Shown: one piece after another, positions 22,000 through 33,325 of the stretch | Layout: the number at the start of each line of letters is the position of its first letter | How positions within the stretch are numbered: position 1 is the first letter of the stretch | Assembly: GCA_016806645.1 (NCBI GenBank) | Contig: JACSYO010000396.1 | Coordinates: 1,257,501-1,321,500, forward strand | Direction: 5' to 3' | Length of the DNA: 64,000 nucleotides | Source of the DNA: Ophiodon elongatus | Taxonomy: Eukaryota > Chordata > Actinopteri > Perciformes > Hexagrammidae | Program-made: the position numbers and the translations under genes | Notes under the pieces: model-generated | Database searches by the model: none | What the model was told of the DNA's origin: nothing | What the model saw: only the letters and a program-made list of their open reading frames with translations

Positions 22000-24420
22000 A
22001 TATTCCACGACCTGCCATGATACTGGGCTGGAAGGGCTGACCTAATAAATCAAAATAATGAAGTCCTATTACAGTACCTATTATAACCCAAATTTAATCA
22101 AATCGTTCCTAGGTTTTTGGTTGACTTGTGAGCACGAGATAGTAAGTGCACATGGAGCGAGCTGCGGTCTGAACTTGAGTGATGTCGCACGCTGTCAATT
22201 ACACATTTTGTGCAACCAGCATCAGACTGTAAAATAACCAAAGTGTTGTTTTGAGTAATTATTCTTCACAGTCTCTTCTGCACTGACATGCAAACCAGTT
22301 CACACAGCTCCACCATAAAACTGTGAATCACTCAGCACTTCTCACTCCGCTTATAACTCACTGATACAGGTAGATGTGTGGCTGTGATTAGAAACATGAC
22401 AGAGATTGTTTGGGTTCAAAACTATAGTTTAAAGAATGTGTTATACATTATTTGTCTCAATAGAAAAAATGAAATGCATGTTCCTGGGGAAAGTAAGAAG
22501 TGGCTGCAGACGGGGACAGAGAGTTAACTGAGGTGTATGCACTGTATGGACAGTTTATTATACATACCATATGTAATTTATCTGGAATCTGAGGAAGAAT
22601 CTACCACTGTAATCAGCCGAGCTTGGGCAGGAAACTCACTGACTCACGTCTCTGTGTGGCACGTCTCTGTGTGGCATGTCTCTGCGTGGCACGTCTCTGC
22701 GTGGCACGTCTCTGCGTGGCACGTCTCTGCCTCGCGCATTGTTTGTGCATTCCACGTTCTCTAATAAACTGGCAACAAGAGGGAACACATGATCGCAGTA
22801 GTAGCTGGATGCAGGGACGTGGGCGGGGGGCCTTCCTCTTATCAGCCTCCCACAAGGCTTGTCTCTGTGGGAAGCGAAACAAAACCTCGCTGCGAGATAT
22901 TCTCATTACCGACAGTGATCCTATCCACTTTTGTTTAATTGCTTTCGGATTCAAAAGGAACACACACCGGCATTCTCCGGGCCAAGTTGACCAACTTTGA
23001 GATAGCAGGGCCATGGCTAATGGCTGCTGAATCCCTTCTGAAGGGTCTCTCCATGTGCTGTCTGCACTAGACCAGCTTCCAGGAGCTTTGTCAGTGTAAT
23101 ATAATAAGCTGACGTTTGACTTAAATGGAAAACCTGCCGGCTCCAAGTGGCAGAGAAGCTGTCACCTTAAACTCTGACAGAGGCATTGTTAATGCTGAAG
23201 GGAAATGAAAATGCTTTCGAGGGAAAATGAAGATGTCTACTGTCATGGATACAGCTCCTCCATTCTCCTGTCTTACCTTTTCTACCTCCAGCTCATCTGA
23301 TTGAAGCGTAACTTCACCCCCACGTCTGAGCCTAAGTTTACCCACTGCAATCATTTAGAAAAAATTAGAGGGTGTTAACATTCTTTTATTTCATGACGTC
23401 GGTCCACTCTATGTCAGTACTGGCCTTGCAAGATTAGGGCTGATTAAAAACAGTCGGTGGCAATAGGAAACATTTTAAAGCATGAAGTGTAGATTTTTAT
23501 AGATTTGGTAAGAAATATTAACACTGGCATTGATGTGCGTCATCATAATACAGTCATAACATTTAGTTTACGGCTTAAAAAGCATGTTTAAGTTTGCAGT
23601 AACTCTTAAATGTCTTTGTTGTGCACACTAACCAGACCATCACACCTGTCGAACAGCTCTCACTATTTAAGTTCCAACCTCATCTCATCAGCTGTGTGAT
23701 TTATTTTTTCTCAGGGTTTTAGTGGTTATTGAGTTCTACCTGGTCCGATAACCTTTTTCACTGCTACCATCTCATCATAGTCGTCTTCACCTGTTTTTAT
23801 TATTTCTCTGACTTTACAGGACAGACTGCTGGTGAAATACTCTGTTAAATAGTTATGGTAGTCCAGATTTAAAATTCCTTCGTTTCCCATAGCCATTGGT
23901 CCTGTGTAGGAAGGTGGGGGGCCGGGCCTCATCCCAGAACACGTGCTGAATAAGAGACAGGGTAGACCATGGACCGCGCACCAGTGGATCACAGGGCCGA
24001 TACAAATAGACACACATTCACACCTACAGGAAACTTGGAGTCTCCGATTCTCATAACCTTTGGACTCTTGGACTCAGATTCCCCAGCCAGCTAGGGGATT
24101 TGAGCTTTTCATTGAGCCTCTTGGAAGTCCTAACCCAGTATAGAAGAAAATGTAACATCAAATAGTTATATTTTTATTTCACCATAATATTGTCTTTGTG
24201 TATTGTTAATGAAGTGCATGCCTTTCTGTATGAAGGGAACTCAACTTGATCTAGAATCTCAACCTCTCCCCCTTTTGATCTTTTGTCAATACAATGACAC
24301 CAAAACGAGGTGTATCAACTCGTAACAGTATACGTCAACATGGCTTAGACTAGCTCAGCTTAGACTGGCTCAGCTTAGACTGGCTGAGTTGTCGTGGAGT
24401 TGGTCCAGGTGTCATCACGC
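22000..24420. other. Non-coding interval
   Basis: Apart from the 15-bp tandem repeat at 22645-22730, no repeat boundary, exon or RNA gene was recognised. Confidence 0.35.
22645..22730. repeat. 15-bp tandem repeat, about 6 copies
   Basis: The unit CACGTCTCTGCGTGG is repeated nearly six times, with GTGTGG variants on the left. The unit length is a multiple of three, so frames stay open on both strands and translate to repetitive peptides that are not genes. Confidence 0.95.
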
Positions 24421-24425
24421 AACGG

Positions 24426-24785
24426 GGTCTCACTCCCAACTGGTCAAATACCAACAGTTGGTCAGTGGTTCTTGCTGTCTGATACCGACGCACGGCGGCA
24501 CCCTCTCAGGTCTGATGCGACTAACTCCAATGTAAAAACCCACTGAGTGTCATTATTAGACCTCCACCACGCTCTTTTCCTAACCCTAACTCAATGGTTT
24601 TATTGCCTAAACCTAACTTCCTGTGAAGACGGAGGTTTTTATTGAAAAGACACTATGAATGTAACGAATGGAAGCTGACCTTGCCACGGCCAAAACAGAC
24701 GCTAGAGGGGAACCTAGAGCGTCATAGTGTGAAGCGTCGGGCCACTGACAAGCATTGGTGTTTGACGAGTTGGGAGTGAGAATGT
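24426..24785. mobile_element. TIR element (MITE-like), about 360 bp
   Basis: The left end reads TCTCACTCCCAACTGGTCAA, then ATACCAA. The right end (about 24738-24783) is the inverse: 'ggtgtttgacgagttgggagtgaga'. Agreement is about 22 of 25 bp at the ends and weaker further in. The interior carries 'cctaaccctaac' and 'cctaaacctaac' motifs common in fish MITEs. There is no coding capacity. Confidence 0.65.
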
Positions 24786-25719
24786 GTTGCATCATTTTCC
24801 ATAAGGATGGACGTTTGGTCACATGATAGCGGGTTGCGAGATATGATTGAAAGCTCAGAAATAGTAAGTGAATTTAGATTTGTTTTCAGATTCTCTCGCT
24901 TTAATCAGTGTTTTGTCTTTAATTTTACTTTATTTTACTGGTACAAGTTTCACTTTAAAGTACAATAAGTGCAATATGAATCCCACTCCTTCATAAATCT
25001 AATTACACGTTGAACACATATTAACACATTGCTTCACCCGCTTACAAATCTCAAAGCACGTTTACACATTCATCTAGCACAACACAACTAATTATGCAAC
25101 AGTATTAGCCTCATAGTTTTCTTATCTTTAATTTAATGTAGAATGTGAATTCTGTTATTTTAACTATAGCCACATTCTTTGTATGTTCACTTCCTCTGAC
25201 ACGTGTCTCAAACATCCATAAAGCGTACTTGTGATGAAACAGTCTTGTATGCGATGAATGCTTTCAAAGTAAGTGAGCCCATATTAAACTTTCATGGATG
25301 TACTCTGTAGCGCTGCACATTGCAGGGGGATGTGGATGCAACTTAACTTGAGCATTGCTCTTGAGGCCTGAGGCGTCAAAAACAAACTTCTTACATCAAA
25401 GGCGATTATTAAATATTCTAGTTTCATGTTGTTCCTTTGGAAAGTCTTGAGTACTCCTTTGCACGTAAAATAAAACGTGTTATGCATTAATGTGGAGCTC
25501 AGAGATGGAAAATGGATTATAATGAAATGGACATAAATGAAAACAATACATGGTTATTTCTGCTGTTCCTTTCTCCCACCCTTAATTGTGTCTGCTGAAT
25601 GGAGGATTCTGATATCTGTATCAAGACAAACCACCAGAGAACCAAGGAAGACTACAAACGGACATTTGGCAATTTATGACCCCCAACCCACTCTTTATGG
25701 CAGATATCCAGCATTACTC
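24786..25719. other. AT-rich non-coding DNA
   Basis: Nothing recognised on either strand. Confidence 0.35.
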
Positions 25720-26045
25720 TGTGCCAAACTGCAGTTCCTCAAGTGGCCACTTGAGGCTGGATCCAAAAGTGAGTCAATCCCCATAGACCTCCATGTTAAA
25801 ATGTACAGCAGAAATAAACATGTTTACAGCCTGGTACAAGAAAACGGTTTTGGTCTTTATAGCTGATATCCCTGTCTATGACAACTGGGATGGATTTTTA
25901 CATTACTCACCCATTTAGATTACATTAGGGTTTATCGTTATGCATAATTAAAGGAAAAAACTTTGAGATGAGTACTATGACAACAAGCATTGCTCACAGT
26001 TTTTAGGGGGTGTGGGCTGGATTGTGGGCGTAACCCTTTCCAACA
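25720..26045 (+). repeat. Dispersed repeat C
   Basis: The wording 'gtgagtcaatccccatagacctcc', 'cagcagaaataaacatgtttacagcctgg', 'cggttttggtctttatagctgat' and 'gcataattaaagg' is that of a familiar percomorph interspersed repeat. A 109-residue open frame across it (25537-25866) is not a gene. Only one copy is present in this window, so the call rests on recognition. Confidence 0.5.
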
Positions 26046-26049
26046 CCCA

Positions 26050-26215
26050 TATTAAAATCCTTGAAGAACTCTTTCTTCCAAAAAAAGGTTCTTTGGATGA
26101 AAAGGGTTCTTAATAGAAACCCTTAGTGACATAAATAACCCTTGATTGGTTCTGGATAGAACCTTTGCCCTTCAGGAAGAACCCCTTTATCTCCTTCTAT
26201 AGAACCCAGCAGATC
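26050..26215. repeat. AGAACC/GGTTCT-rich fish repeat
   Basis: GGTTCTTTGGATGAAAAGGG is followed by repeated AGAACC/GGTTCT words in both orientations. This gives strong self-complementarity typical of a small non-autonomous element common in teleosts. Confidence 0.5.
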
Positions 26216-26884
26216 TAAATAATGAATGAAGAAAACGAAAATGACTGCTGATGCAACACACATATTCCTGCTGTTGATGGCTTCAGCTATAAACAGACAC
26301 ATTTGTGATGGACTGTACTGGTAAGAATGTTATTTTTGGTCTTGAGCGTGCACCTCAGCGAAAAAGCCATGAAAACAGATGGAAACACAAGTTAACAATA
26401 TATTGACAGTACTGAGGGTGCCTTTTCAAGTTCCCAAAGTTGCATGTTCCTCATTATATAGACGCATGAGGATCTCGTCAGTATGAGACATGGAAACGGA
26501 ATGGTGAAATCAACCGAGGTGACGTTAGAGCTGGAGGCCTTTGCAATTTCTCATTAGCACTTGGACCTGACAGGAATGAACCAGATGTGAAAGCTGTCTG
26601 CTGGAAGCTGAACTCTTGGCTAATGACCGCCTGGAAAACTTGTGTAAATAAAAAACAACTGCTGGATTACCGAACCTGTGGAAAAACCCAGAGGAAAAGT
26701 TTAAAAGTCATAGAAAAAATGGCTTTTATTGGAGGAACTTGCAGGTGTAAACAAACCAGGCCTGTGCCTCTGTGTGGATATTTGAGTTTGCATGTTGAAG
26801 CTTCGCTTTAGATACATCCAGAACGGTCAGTACTTTTCACAAGTTTATAATTATTTCCGAAATATATAACTTTGAGATATGGCT

Positions 26885-27375
26885 CAAAATTGTAGACTGT
26901 ATATAAGAAGTGGGCGTATTCATCGTGACGTCATCCTTTGGTTTGTGGACTGCGGTTTTGAAGCCTTAATTAAGTACGTCATTTTTGCCTTCGCCATCTT
27001 GTTTTTTTTGGAACCAGAAGTGGTACGAGAGGGTGGAGCTAAGTACAACCAAACACCGTGCAAGATGTTCTTTGGCGACCAAAATGTTACAGTTAACTTT
27101 TTACAGCATCCCCTGCTTTATGGTCTGTTTGACTCTAAATGGATCATAATTTACTAAATGAACATCATGCTGTATTGAAGAAGACTTGAAACTAGAGATT
27201 GAGACATAAACTCATGTTACAATGTTTACTGAGGGAATAAATCAAGAGAGAAGTAGAGTCATTTTCTCATAGACTTCTATACAACTAGAGGAGTCGCCCC
27301 CTGAAGGCCAGTAGAGAGAATGCAGGTTTATGACATTTTCCATTGGCGTCACTTTTCAGACCCGGAGGATGCCTC
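26885..27375 (-). repeat. Dispersed repeat A, copy 2 (inverse)
   Basis: The stretch 27119-27300 is the reverse complement of 2240-2440 and 56255-56450 with few differences. The part at 26890-27000 ('gactgtatataagaagtggg', then 'catcgtgacgtcatcc') is the reverse complement of 56560-56665. This copy seems the most complete, about 490 bp. Confidence 0.8.
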
Positions 27376-27704
27376 CTGCTCAAAACGCAGCATCAGATCA
27401 ATGTTCCTATACGCTTTAGTGGAGGTAAAGTGGACTGCCAGTATCTGACGACAGACACAGTTGTCGTGTTCAATCATCACTCTTAGAGTTTGCAATTGAC
27501 ATGTTGGTATTCTCCTAATTTTCATAATGTACTGAAATGTGATTTGGTATTTTTGAGTGAGAATAGAGGAGAGTGGTTTGTCATGTTGTGTCCAACATTA
27601 AAGAAAATATTTTGTTTTGTCCTTTCTTATGCACCATAAAGGGAATACAACTTGCATTTCATGTTCAACAACGTGAGTAATAAAAAACTAAAAGCCTAAC
27701 CATT

Positions 27705-27975
27705 TAAAGGGCCAGCATGTATGAATATATGAATATAATATTTAGAACTATGATTTCATTAGTGTATAATCACCTGAAACTATGAATCGTTGTGTTTTTC
27801 GTTTGCTGAGAATGAGCTGTTTGTATCTACATTGGGAGCGAGTCCGCCATGTTGCACCGCCATGTTTCTACAGGAGCCCAGAATGGACAAACCGAACACT
27901 GGCTCTAGAGAGAGCCTTTAACGTTTTTATGTTACATGAAGTCCATCGTAGTTCTCAGACACGCTCCTTTAAAAA
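27705..27975 (+). repeat. Dispersed repeat B
   Basis: The segment contains 'aaagggccagcatgtatgaat', 'gtataatcacctgaaactatgaatcg', 'ccgccatgttgcaccgccatg' and 'gaatggacaaaccgaacactggc'. It ends with 'cacgctcctttaaa' and an A run. I recognise it as a common percomorph interspersed repeat. An open frame at 27782-28015 is incidental. Confidence 0.55.
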
Positions 27976-28134
27976 AAAAAAAATGATCTTGCTAATTCTG
28001 GCTAATTCTGGCTAATTCTTTTTAATGATTTGTTCGACCAGAGACTCAATGTCGCTGCAGTTCGTCCAGGATTCCCTTCACGACAAAGAAGAAATGCTCA
28101 TTGCCTTATTTTTTTTCAATAGTGCAGAATTTTT

Positions 28135-28175
28135 TTTATTTTGTTAACATTTGATACATTCAGTAAACATTTATT
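28135..28175 (-). terminator. Crystallin polyadenylation signals
   Basis: Read on the minus strand, AATAAA occurs at 28175-28170, seven bases after the stop codon, and again at 28140-28135 next to an A/T-rich stretch. Either could serve. The second leaves a more usual 3' UTR length of about 60-70 nt. Confidence 0.6.
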
Positions 28176-28181
28176 GTATGA

Positions 28182-28821
28182 TTAGTTGCAAGAGTCGGTG
28201 ATGCGCCTCATGCTCATGAACCTGGTGCCGCTCATGCCCATGTCCTTGAAGCTCCTGTACTCTCCGGGCCTCACGTACATCATCTTGCCTCGGTAGTGGG
28301 CCTGCTCGTACATCAGCCAGTGGCCGTCCATCACACTGCAGGACATGCAGTCGGACATGCGGTAGCGGTCCATGACGTTGTCGCAGTCGTCCATCAGCTC
28401 ATGAGACTGGCCGCCGAAGTTCTCCTTCTCGTAGATCTTCATCCTGAACTGTCCCCTGTGCTGTTTTTAAGAGAATACCAAGACTGCATTAATATCAAGT
28501 TTTATGTGCGGTGTCACCCACGAAGCGCGGCGTTTTAATACCTACCATGGGGATCATACGGCAAGACCTGATGCAGTCCCTCATGCCCATCATGCTCTGG
28601 TAGTCGGCGTACTCGCCCCTCCTCATGAAGTACTGGTTCCCCATGTAGTTGGGCTTGTCGTAGACCATGAAGCAGCCGCTCTCCACCCTGCAGGAGTGGC
28701 ACCTGGTGAGGTAGGAGGTCATGTCGGAGCAGTCGTTCATGCACTCGTAGGAGCGGCCCTGGAAGTTCTTCTCCTCGTAGAAGGTGATCTTGCCCCTCAT
28801 GTTCATGCCGGTGTTGCTCAT
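28182..28821 (-). CDS. Gamma-crystallin M, complete, two coding exons
   Basis: This is a structural protein of the fish lens fibre cell, giving high protein density and refractive index. CDS join: 28821-28546 and 28460-28182 (minus). The intron 28545-28461 is 85 bp with GTAGGT donor and AACAG acceptor, in phase 0, joining ...RMIPM to HRGQFRMKIY. The product is 184 residues. Exon 1 gives two Greek-key motifs (ITFYEEKNFQGRSYEC, then FMVYDKPNYMGNQYFMRRGEY). Exon 2 gives two more (KIYEKENFGGQSHEL, then WLMYEQAHYRGKMMYVRPGEY). This is the normal one-domain-per-exon split. About 26 Met (14 percent) and 11 Cys are typical of fish gamma-M. Only one Trp is present. The start ATG at 28821 is chosen because a TATA box lies about 60 bp upstream and the MSNTGMNMRGK leader is in frame. 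The usual short first exon is absent: leader and first domain are continuous. Confidence 0.95.
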
Positions 28822-28879
28822 GTTGTCCGTTGGTGTGCTGAAGCTGCCTGAACTGCCTTCCCTCTGGTTTAACCCTTTC

Positions 28880-28887
28880 CTTTTATA
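28880..28887 (-). promoter_or_regulatory. TATA box of the crystallin gene
   Basis: TATAAAAG on the minus strand lies about 59 bp before the ATG. Transcription would start near 28853, giving a 5' UTR of roughly 30 nt. This short leader is what gamma-crystallin genes usually have. Confidence 0.85.
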
Positions 28888-28922
28888 CCTGATCCTCCGC
28901 CCCCTGCCCCGCAGAGAACCCC

Positions 28923-28933
28923 CTTACTCAGCA
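28923..28933 (-). promoter_or_regulatory. MARE-like half site
   Basis: TGCTGAGTAAG on the minus strand matches the left half of a Maf recognition element (TGCTGAGTCAGCA). It sits about 36 bp upstream of the TATA box. Maf factors drive lens crystallin promoters, so position and sequence fit. Confidence 0.5.
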
Positions 28934-29066
28934 ACTTACTATTGAAGCCAATAGAATACATTTTTTCAGTCTTTAGAAAGGCTTTTTTTCTCCCAGTACA
29001 GAAAGCACACAGTGCTTGTAACACGTGAGCAGGTTTTTTTGTTCCAGGGAAACAAAACGAATACGG

Positions 29067-29080
29067 GACAATGAACAAAG
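29067..29080 (-). promoter_or_regulatory. Paired SOX-type sites
   Basis: Minus-strand CTTTGTTCATTGTC holds CTTTGTT and CATTGTC, two adjacent SOX HMG-box motifs, about 180 bp upstream of the TATA box. SOX1/SOX2 activate gamma-crystallins in lens. A match this short could occur by chance. Confidence 0.4.
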
Positions 29081-29099
29081 CTTTTCAGAGAACAAGGTG

Positions 29100-30040
29100 G
29101 CGGTCGTTGTCGGGTGTTGTGTAAATGTGTGTGAGCATGTGTGTGTGAGCATGTTCCACACTGTCAGACTAGGAGGGGGTCAAGGGGGTGAAGGGAGGCG
29201 AGGTGGGGAACTATGGGACAGCGTGACAAAAGAAGAAAAAAAATAATAATAATAATAGTAAATCAATGTACACTCATGCTGATGATACTTGTACTGTCAA
29301 TGATAAAAGTAACAATAAGGATAATGATGATAACTGCGCATTTACTGGCATGTTTCCAATATTAAATATGATGGTGATTTGGGTTGGTTTATTGGGTTTA
29401 TTCCGATTCAGCTCGGGTCCAGCCCCAGATTGAGCTCCAGCTGCGGGGGACGAGGCCTTGACAGTTCCCATGTGTTTAAACAGAATACGAATATCGAAGA
29501 TAATATATTAATGACAAATATATATATATAAAACATATTTAAATCATGAAAATGAAGAGGTAAATACATTGTCAGGTGAGAGGACAGGAGGTTGTCAGTG
29601 TTTGGGAAGTTGTGATATTTTTATATCAGCTTATCTAAATCAGGATAAGCTGAAAACATTATTGTTTGCTGTGACTTTACAATACATTAGACACATAACT
29701 TACTCTTAATCTGTAATGGTTTATTTGCTTTCTTTTTGTGTTTATTGTTAAAAATAGTATCTTTATAATTTCTAACTACATATCTGCTTGTTCCTGCTTT
29801 CTGTTTTCGTTTGAATTGTCTTAATTGTCTTAATACCCTTGTGTCTGAATAGTGCTCTATATATACGATCGCCTTCCTTCATCTGAGAGACCTATTTAGT
29901 GCATTCTTTTTTTAAAGTGAGCTTTGTTCTGTTGTTTACCTCGTACTGTACATTGTATGAGCTCAAGATTGGGTTTACTTGTTATTGACAATGTGTTTGC
30001 ACAGATTCTGGTCTCAGAGTCGTCAACACAAAATGAAAAG
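29100..30040. other. Non-coding interval upstream of the crystallin gene
   Basis: Contains short AAT and TA runs (29248-29260, 29516-29530). No gene was recognised. Confidence 0.4.
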
Positions 30041-30480
30041 TCCTTGTAGTAGCTTTAAGTAAAAGTACAAATACAGAAATGAATAAAAAAAACCTCCTAA
30101 TATATTTAAAGTTCTACTGAGATAAAAGTACAGTTATCTTATCAGAAAAATGCATTTGTATCTGTAGTAAAATATCTCCAGTGACTGATAAAGTATTATA
30201 TATTACATTTTTAGAATACTGAAGGAAACCATGGGAGGCGTTCAGAGGGGAAATGTCTCTTTAGAGGAGCTCTGCCAGTGACAAATGTTTGGAACCACTG
30301 GTTTCATCATGTTCTATAGTCTAATAGAATGTTTTTACATTCGTTTTTTATATCTGAAAACTAACTAGTAATTAAAGCTTTCAGACTAAAAAGTACAATA
30401 TTTTCCTCCTAATTGTAGTGGAGCAAAAGTATAAAGTAGCATAAAATGGATACATCCAAGTAAAGTACAAGTGAGAGTAA
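30040..30480. repeat. hAT-like dispersed repeat K
   Basis: AAGTAAAAGTACAAATACAG near the left, and 'ttgtagtggagcaaaagtataaagtagcataaaatgg' followed by AAGTAAAGTACAAG near the right, are the recognisable wording of a teleost non-autonomous element rich in AAGTA words. Boundaries are approximate. Confidence 0.5.
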
Positions 30481-30559
30481 ATAAGAAAGTAAGCTGATTA
30501 TTAAAACCAAAAAGCAGCAGTAGTGACATAAAATGGTGACAAACTAACATGCTGATGAT

Positions 30560-31160
30560 ATTTCTGACAGCAGCCTTCCTCCTTAATAATATTCCACTGC
30601 CTCAATATAGCGTAAAAGACGACAAATGTTTTCTCAACTCAAATAATCCTAACCCACTTGAGCATTCAAAAGACATAAAAGTACAACGAGCCACAGTGTG
30701 AATATAAATATTCATGCCCTACCATGTAATTCACTAAACAGCTGTGAGTTGGAATCAAAGCGTCTCTCTTTAGCTGGCATATTTCCCCCCTGCCCTACTC
30801 ACTGTTAAATACTTTTACATTACAGCGTCTGAGAGCCATGCATAATGTAAATGGATAGACTGATTACTGATTACCCCCGCTGTAGACCCATCCGCTAGAA
30901 GAGGGGTGAGGCATAATATGCCACTTTTAGCTTCAGACGAAACATGACATCTGGGGAATATCTAGGTGCTTTTTAGTCTGCCCCCCCTCGTCCCCCACAC
31001 ACACCCCTCGTTTGCCCCCCTGCCATCCATCCTCAGATTCTTAATATTCCTCTTCACAATCAGCGCAGAGATTCCTCCGTGTGTCATTTAGCGGCAGCGA
31101 GGTTTCTAAAGCTGCCACCTCCCAGCGAGGTTATTAGTCATGAGGAGAAGTATGGAAGAT
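30560..31160. promoter_or_regulatory. Candidate conserved non-coding block
   Basis: Non-repetitive sequence with homeodomain-like TAAT words (CTTAATAATATTCC, GATTACTGATTACCC, GAGGTTATTAGTC). It is a candidate cis-regulatory element only; no conservation data are available. Confidence 0.2.
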
Positions 31161-32214
31161 GATTCCATATATCAGTTGCTCTTCAAAGCAAGTAACTGCT
31201 AAGGCAGCACACGAGGAACACGATCCCAGAGGCAAGGGCCTTGCCAGGGAATTAATGCGGTGCCATAAAAAGGTGTTAAATGCTCCGCTTGGAGGCTACT
31301 TTGGTACAGGACCCCTCTGCTGCCCGGCAGAATATTACACAACACTGCTGGTTGGGATGTAATGTTGATGAAATACTGCAAGAGCCACTGTGTCTGATCA
31401 GAGCTGCGGTTAAAGAAGCAAGACAACGGGGCTTAAGATGTAATGGTTCATCCTCTTGCGGGCGTGATTGTCCTCTAGAAATTGTGTCAATCTTGGATTT
31501 TTGGAATGTATACATACTTATATTTTTATATATTTGATATTGTGTAAATGTGGAAGATCGGGAAAGAAATCAAAGGGTCAAAGGTACAATTCATCCTGTG
31601 GGGACCATGAATCAGCCAATTTCTTTACACAGCTCATCTGCAACAGCAAATACATTTTGGAGGAAATGTATCGTAACATGTTAACTAACAACCAATCCTG
31701 TAACCACACATGGGATTTTGGAAAGGGGCGTCCCTATGACCGTGTAATGCCTAATTCACTCTTTCACTCGGGCTGCTAATGCTGGTCAAAGGGGAAATCT
31801 TTGGCCCGATGGTGGCGACACCAATCCACACCAAATCTCAAAACAGTGTTGAGATTTCAGGAAAGAATGAATCATTGTTGTTATAAATTGTTGAAGTTGG
31901 TCATTATAGTCATCTTCTTTTCTTTTGAAGACTTTTGAATCACGTCAATTTTGTAAAATGCTTTGAATGGCAAAGCAAAACAAAAGCAAAATAGAAGGCG
32001 ATTTAAAGAAAACCAAAGAGTGAGGCCTAAAAAGAGAAAGAAAAAATAGTACAATAGATTAAAAAACATATTTGGATAGCAATGGTATAAATACAAATAA
32101 AGAGAAAAGCAAATAAAAGCATTAAAATGATAAAACAATAAAAGATGATACCACATGAAGGCAAGTCTATAAAAATGGGTTTGAAGAGGTGATTTCAAAG
32201 CGATTATGATTGTG
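31160..32214. other. Non-coding interval
   Basis: Short overlapping open frames at 31159-31779 have no recognisable domain or splice context. An AT-rich run precedes the LINE fragment. Confidence 0.35.
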
Positions 32215-32560
32215 CGAGCCTTATCTCCTCAGACGGGTTATTCCAAAGCCGAGGGGCCCTGATGGCAAACGCACGATCACCTTAAGTTTTAAGCCTCGAC
32301 TTTGGAACAGCCAGAAAGGCCTATCTGAGGATCTAAGTCTGCGAGCTGGCTCATAAGGGGTCAATATTTCTGCGATATGCCTTGGTGCTGGACCCAAATG
32401 TGCTTTAAAAGTGATCAGTAAAATCTTAAAATCAATTCTAAAACAGGGAGCCAAAAGAGAGAAGGCTTGAGGCTATGTGAAGTCGTCTGTGAAAACCAGT
32501 GAGAAGCCGAGCTGCTGCATTCTGAACTAGTTGGAGACGAGAGAGTGTCTTCTGATTAAT
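32215..32560 (-). pseudogene. LINE reverse-transcriptase C-terminal fragment
   Basis: Minus-strand translation gives TLSRLQLVQNAAARLLTG, then (after a frame change) FWLPV, then RIDFKILLITFKAHLGPAP, LTPYEPARRLRSSD and a final basic segment. This order (LQ-VQNAAARLL, HWLPV, FRIDFKILLLTFKAL-GLAP, LRSSD) is the C-terminal signature of L2/Rex-type non-LTR reverse transcriptases. Frame changes and the short length show a dead 5'-truncated copy. Confidence 0.8.
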
Positions 32561-32897
32561 GCCAGAAAAGAAAGATTAACAATAGTTGATTATATTTGAT
32601 ATATATTTTATTTTTGATATTTTAAATTGGAGATGGTTCTTATTTGAGGAAAGCAGGACTTGTATTGTAAAACCTAAATGGTGAAATACTAAAGAAAAGC
32701 AGCTGGTTTGCTGTATGGGTTTTACTGTTTCTGACAGATAAATGTCACACAGATTGTCAAACACAGATTTCTTCCATGACACATTTTCCCAGCAGTTGGA
32801 ATACAAATATCTAAAACATCAGTTGTAAATATCAGTGTCAATGGTGCAGAATTTAAAGGACCAAATATTTAGAGCCTCCATTTTTCCACTGGCAATC

Positions 32898-33058
32898 ACC
32901 ATCCATCCATCCATCCATCCACCAACCATTCATCTATCCATCCCTCCATCCATTCATCCACCTATTATCCATCTACCATCCATTCATTTATCCATCCATC
33001 CATCAATCCATCCCTCCACATACCACCCACGCATCCATGCATCCACCAGCCATCCACA
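32898..33058. repeat. (CATC)n-type degenerate array, left block
   Basis: ATCC/CATC tetramers with many single-base changes and some CACC/CATT variants, about 160 bp. It shares its unit with the large array beyond the intervening repeat L. Confidence 0.95.
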
Positions 33059-33318
33059 TAAATGGTAAATGGACTGTACTTGTATAGCACCACTCAAAGC
33101 ACCATTCACTCCCTTTCATACACTGATGGGAGGAGCTAAGGTGCCACCTGCCCAGCAGGACTAACTAACATTCATACAACATTCACACACACTGTTTATG
33201 GGAGCAATTTGGAGTTAAGTGTCTTGCCCAAGGACACATCGACATGAACTAGCGGAGTCGGATATCGAACCGCCGATCCTCTGATTGAAGGACGACCCTG
33301 CTCACCACAGTCGCCCAC
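33059..33318 (+). repeat. Dispersed repeat L
   Basis: AAATGGTAAATGGACTGTAC, 'tatagcaccactcaaagcacc', 'gggagcaatttggagttaagtgtcttgcccaaggacac' and 'gaaccgccgatcctctgattg' are characteristic of a very common teleost non-autonomous element. It sits between two CATC arrays, as if inserted in, or seeding, the satellite. Confidence 0.7.
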
Positions 33319-33325
33319 ATACCTA

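Noticed and set aside
22613..23146. 177-codon minus-strand frame
   Set aside because: Its C-terminal part is the 15-bp tandem repeat (ATQRR units) and the rest has no domain or splice context.
28296..28851. Plus-strand open frames opposite the crystallin gene
   Set aside because: They are antisense shadows of real coding sequence.
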